From: Caldilinea sp.
GTDB taxonomy: Bacteria; Chloroflexota; Anaerolineae; Caldilineales; Caldilineaceae
Length of the DNA: 9,252 nt
NCBI GenBank assembly: GCA_026389955.1
Contig: JAPLGY010000392.1
Span: 1-9,252, forward strand
Direction: 5' to 3'
Each line of letters opens with the position of its first letter. Position 1 is the first letter of the stretch. The notes beneath the pieces were generated by a model. It saw only the letters and a program-made list of their open reading frames with translations. It did no database searches and was not told the origin of the DNA. Made by a program: the position numbers and the translations under genes. This document shows positions 8,616 to 9,252 of this stretch, one piece after another.

Positions 8616-9252
8616 TCACGGCTGGTTCAGCCGGAGCTGGTAGAGCGCTTCCACTTCGGCCTGCAGCTGACGGGCCGCAGTTTCGGGCGTCAGCTCGCCC
8701 GCCACAATCTGCTCGATGACCTGGGGCAGGAGCAGGCGGGCCTCGACTACGCCGATCGTCGCCTTCTGGGCCAGCGAGTAATCGGGGCGCAGCACCCAGC
8801 TTTTCATCGTGGCAAAGCCGTTGGCGATGTGGCCCAGGGTCGCAGGGGAGTAGACCGCAAAGATCGGGCTGGAGGTCGACCAGGCTTCGAGCGCACTCTC
8901 GAGCACAGGCACCTTGCCGAGTGGAGCAGTGGCCAAGATGTCGAGATAGCCCTCCTGCAGAAAGAAACGGGCGACATCCTGGGCTGCAGGCTCGGCACCG
9001 GCCAGGAAAGATAGAGTTTCCAACCTGCCGTACGACGCCGTCCCGTTCGGGCCGGTCAGGCTGGAGGTAAAGCCTGTCTTGGCAGGCAAGTCTTCCACGG
9101 CGATCTCTACCTTGCCGCCGTCGGCATTTTCTGAACCCTCGACCAGATCATCCATGATGTAGGTGCTGTAAAAGAGCATGGCGGTGTCGCCCAGCTCATA
9201 GCGCTCGCGGGCACTGTACAGATCCTTGGGGCCTGGGGGCGAACAGCGCTGC
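8616..9252 (-). CDS. Family 1 extracellular solute-binding protein (sugar ABC importer), C-terminal part
   Basis: The frame is open to the right window edge, so only the last 211 residues are seen; full members run about 400-450 with a signal peptide, here outside the window. The protein would bind a sugar or similar solute for a CUT1-type ABC importer, a different class from the rhamnose system. Supporting features are RYELGDTAMLFYSTYIMDDL, the usual segment where a small conserved 'G-x-A-A-M' strand precedes a helix; then VAVED-like IAVEDLPAKTG with GRLETLSFLAG, where SBP_bac_1 proteins carry the 'P...G......G' and 'ia..s' elements; PAAQDVARFFLQEGYLDIL; and a C-terminal helix (AARQLQAEVEALYQLRL) common to the family. 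It runs tail to tail with the DUF4037 gene, one base apart, so they are separate transcription units. Confidence 0.78.
   Translation of the reverse strand, partial: QRCSPPGPKDLYSARERYELGDTAMLFYSTYIMDDLVEGSENADGGKVEIAVEDLPAKTGFTSSLTGPNGTASYGRLETLSFLAGAEPAAQDVARFFLQEGYLDILATAPLGKVPVLESALEAWSTSSPIFAVYSPATLGHIANGFATMKSWVLRPDYSLAQKATIGVVEARLLLPQVIEQIVAGELTPETAARQLQAEVEALYQLRLNQP

Noticed and set aside
8606..8634. Hairpins (CCGGCT/AGCCGG and CGGCTG-GTT-CAGCCG) at the convergent gene ends as a bidirectional terminator
   Set aside because: Stems are only 6 bp, lie partly inside coding sequence, and no T-run follows on either strand.

Overview
The window is GC-rich (roughly 60-65% by eye), tightly packed bacterial DNA. 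The best guess is a Chloroflexota genome of the Caldilineae/Anaerolineae type. Reasons are a lipoprotein binding protein with a Cys lipobox and a Glu/Ala/Thr/Pro-rich linker, a coenzyme F420 gene next door, and a Pseudomonas stutzeri-type L-rhamnose isomerase linked to a rhizobial-type rhamnose ABC transporter. The taxonomic call is inference from general knowledge, not from any marker gene.

Layout: (1) 2-358, plus strand, the 3' end of cofC (F420 biosynthesis), cut by the window edge. (2) 383-1141, minus strand, a class II aldolase convergent with cofC; a 14-bp tandem duplication carries its stop codon. (3) 1142-1501, a 360-bp divergent control region with a strong sigma70-like promoter (TTGACC-17-TATACT) facing right, a weaker one facing left, four copies of TGACCG in either orientation, and an 11-bp palindrome at the predicted +1. 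(4) 1502-7435, a rhamnose operon: rhaI (isomerase), rhaT (double ATPase), rhaP (permease), a broken rhaQ (second permease) and rhaS (rhamnose-binding lipoprotein). The junctions are coupled (TAATG, ATGA and an 11-nt overlap) up to rhaQ. (5) 7436-7564, an intercistronic region with a 16-bp hairpin and a possible 26-codon small ORF whose stop overlaps the next Shine-Dalgarno. (6) 7565-8614, a DUF4037 protein with an N-terminal nucleotidyltransferase-like motif and unknown role. (7) 8616-9252, minus strand, the C-terminal part of a family 1 extracellular solute-binding protein, tail to tail with the DUF4037 gene.

How the genes fit together: RhaS should capture L-rhamnose outside the membrane, RhaP/RhaQ carry it through, and RhaT powers uptake. 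RhaI converts it to L-rhamnulose, and the divergent aldolase is the natural candidate to cleave L-rhamnulose-1-phosphate. No rhamnulokinase, lactaldehyde enzyme or regulator lies in the window.

The most notable points are: the second permease lacks about 50 codons including the family's most conserved glycine-rich segment, with the tail left in a different frame; the cluster of TGACCG half-sites; and the DUF4037 gene with its coupled small ORF and hairpin behind rhaS. I do not see a clearly new multi-gene system. The DUF4037/small-ORF arrangement is the nearest thing to an undescribed element.
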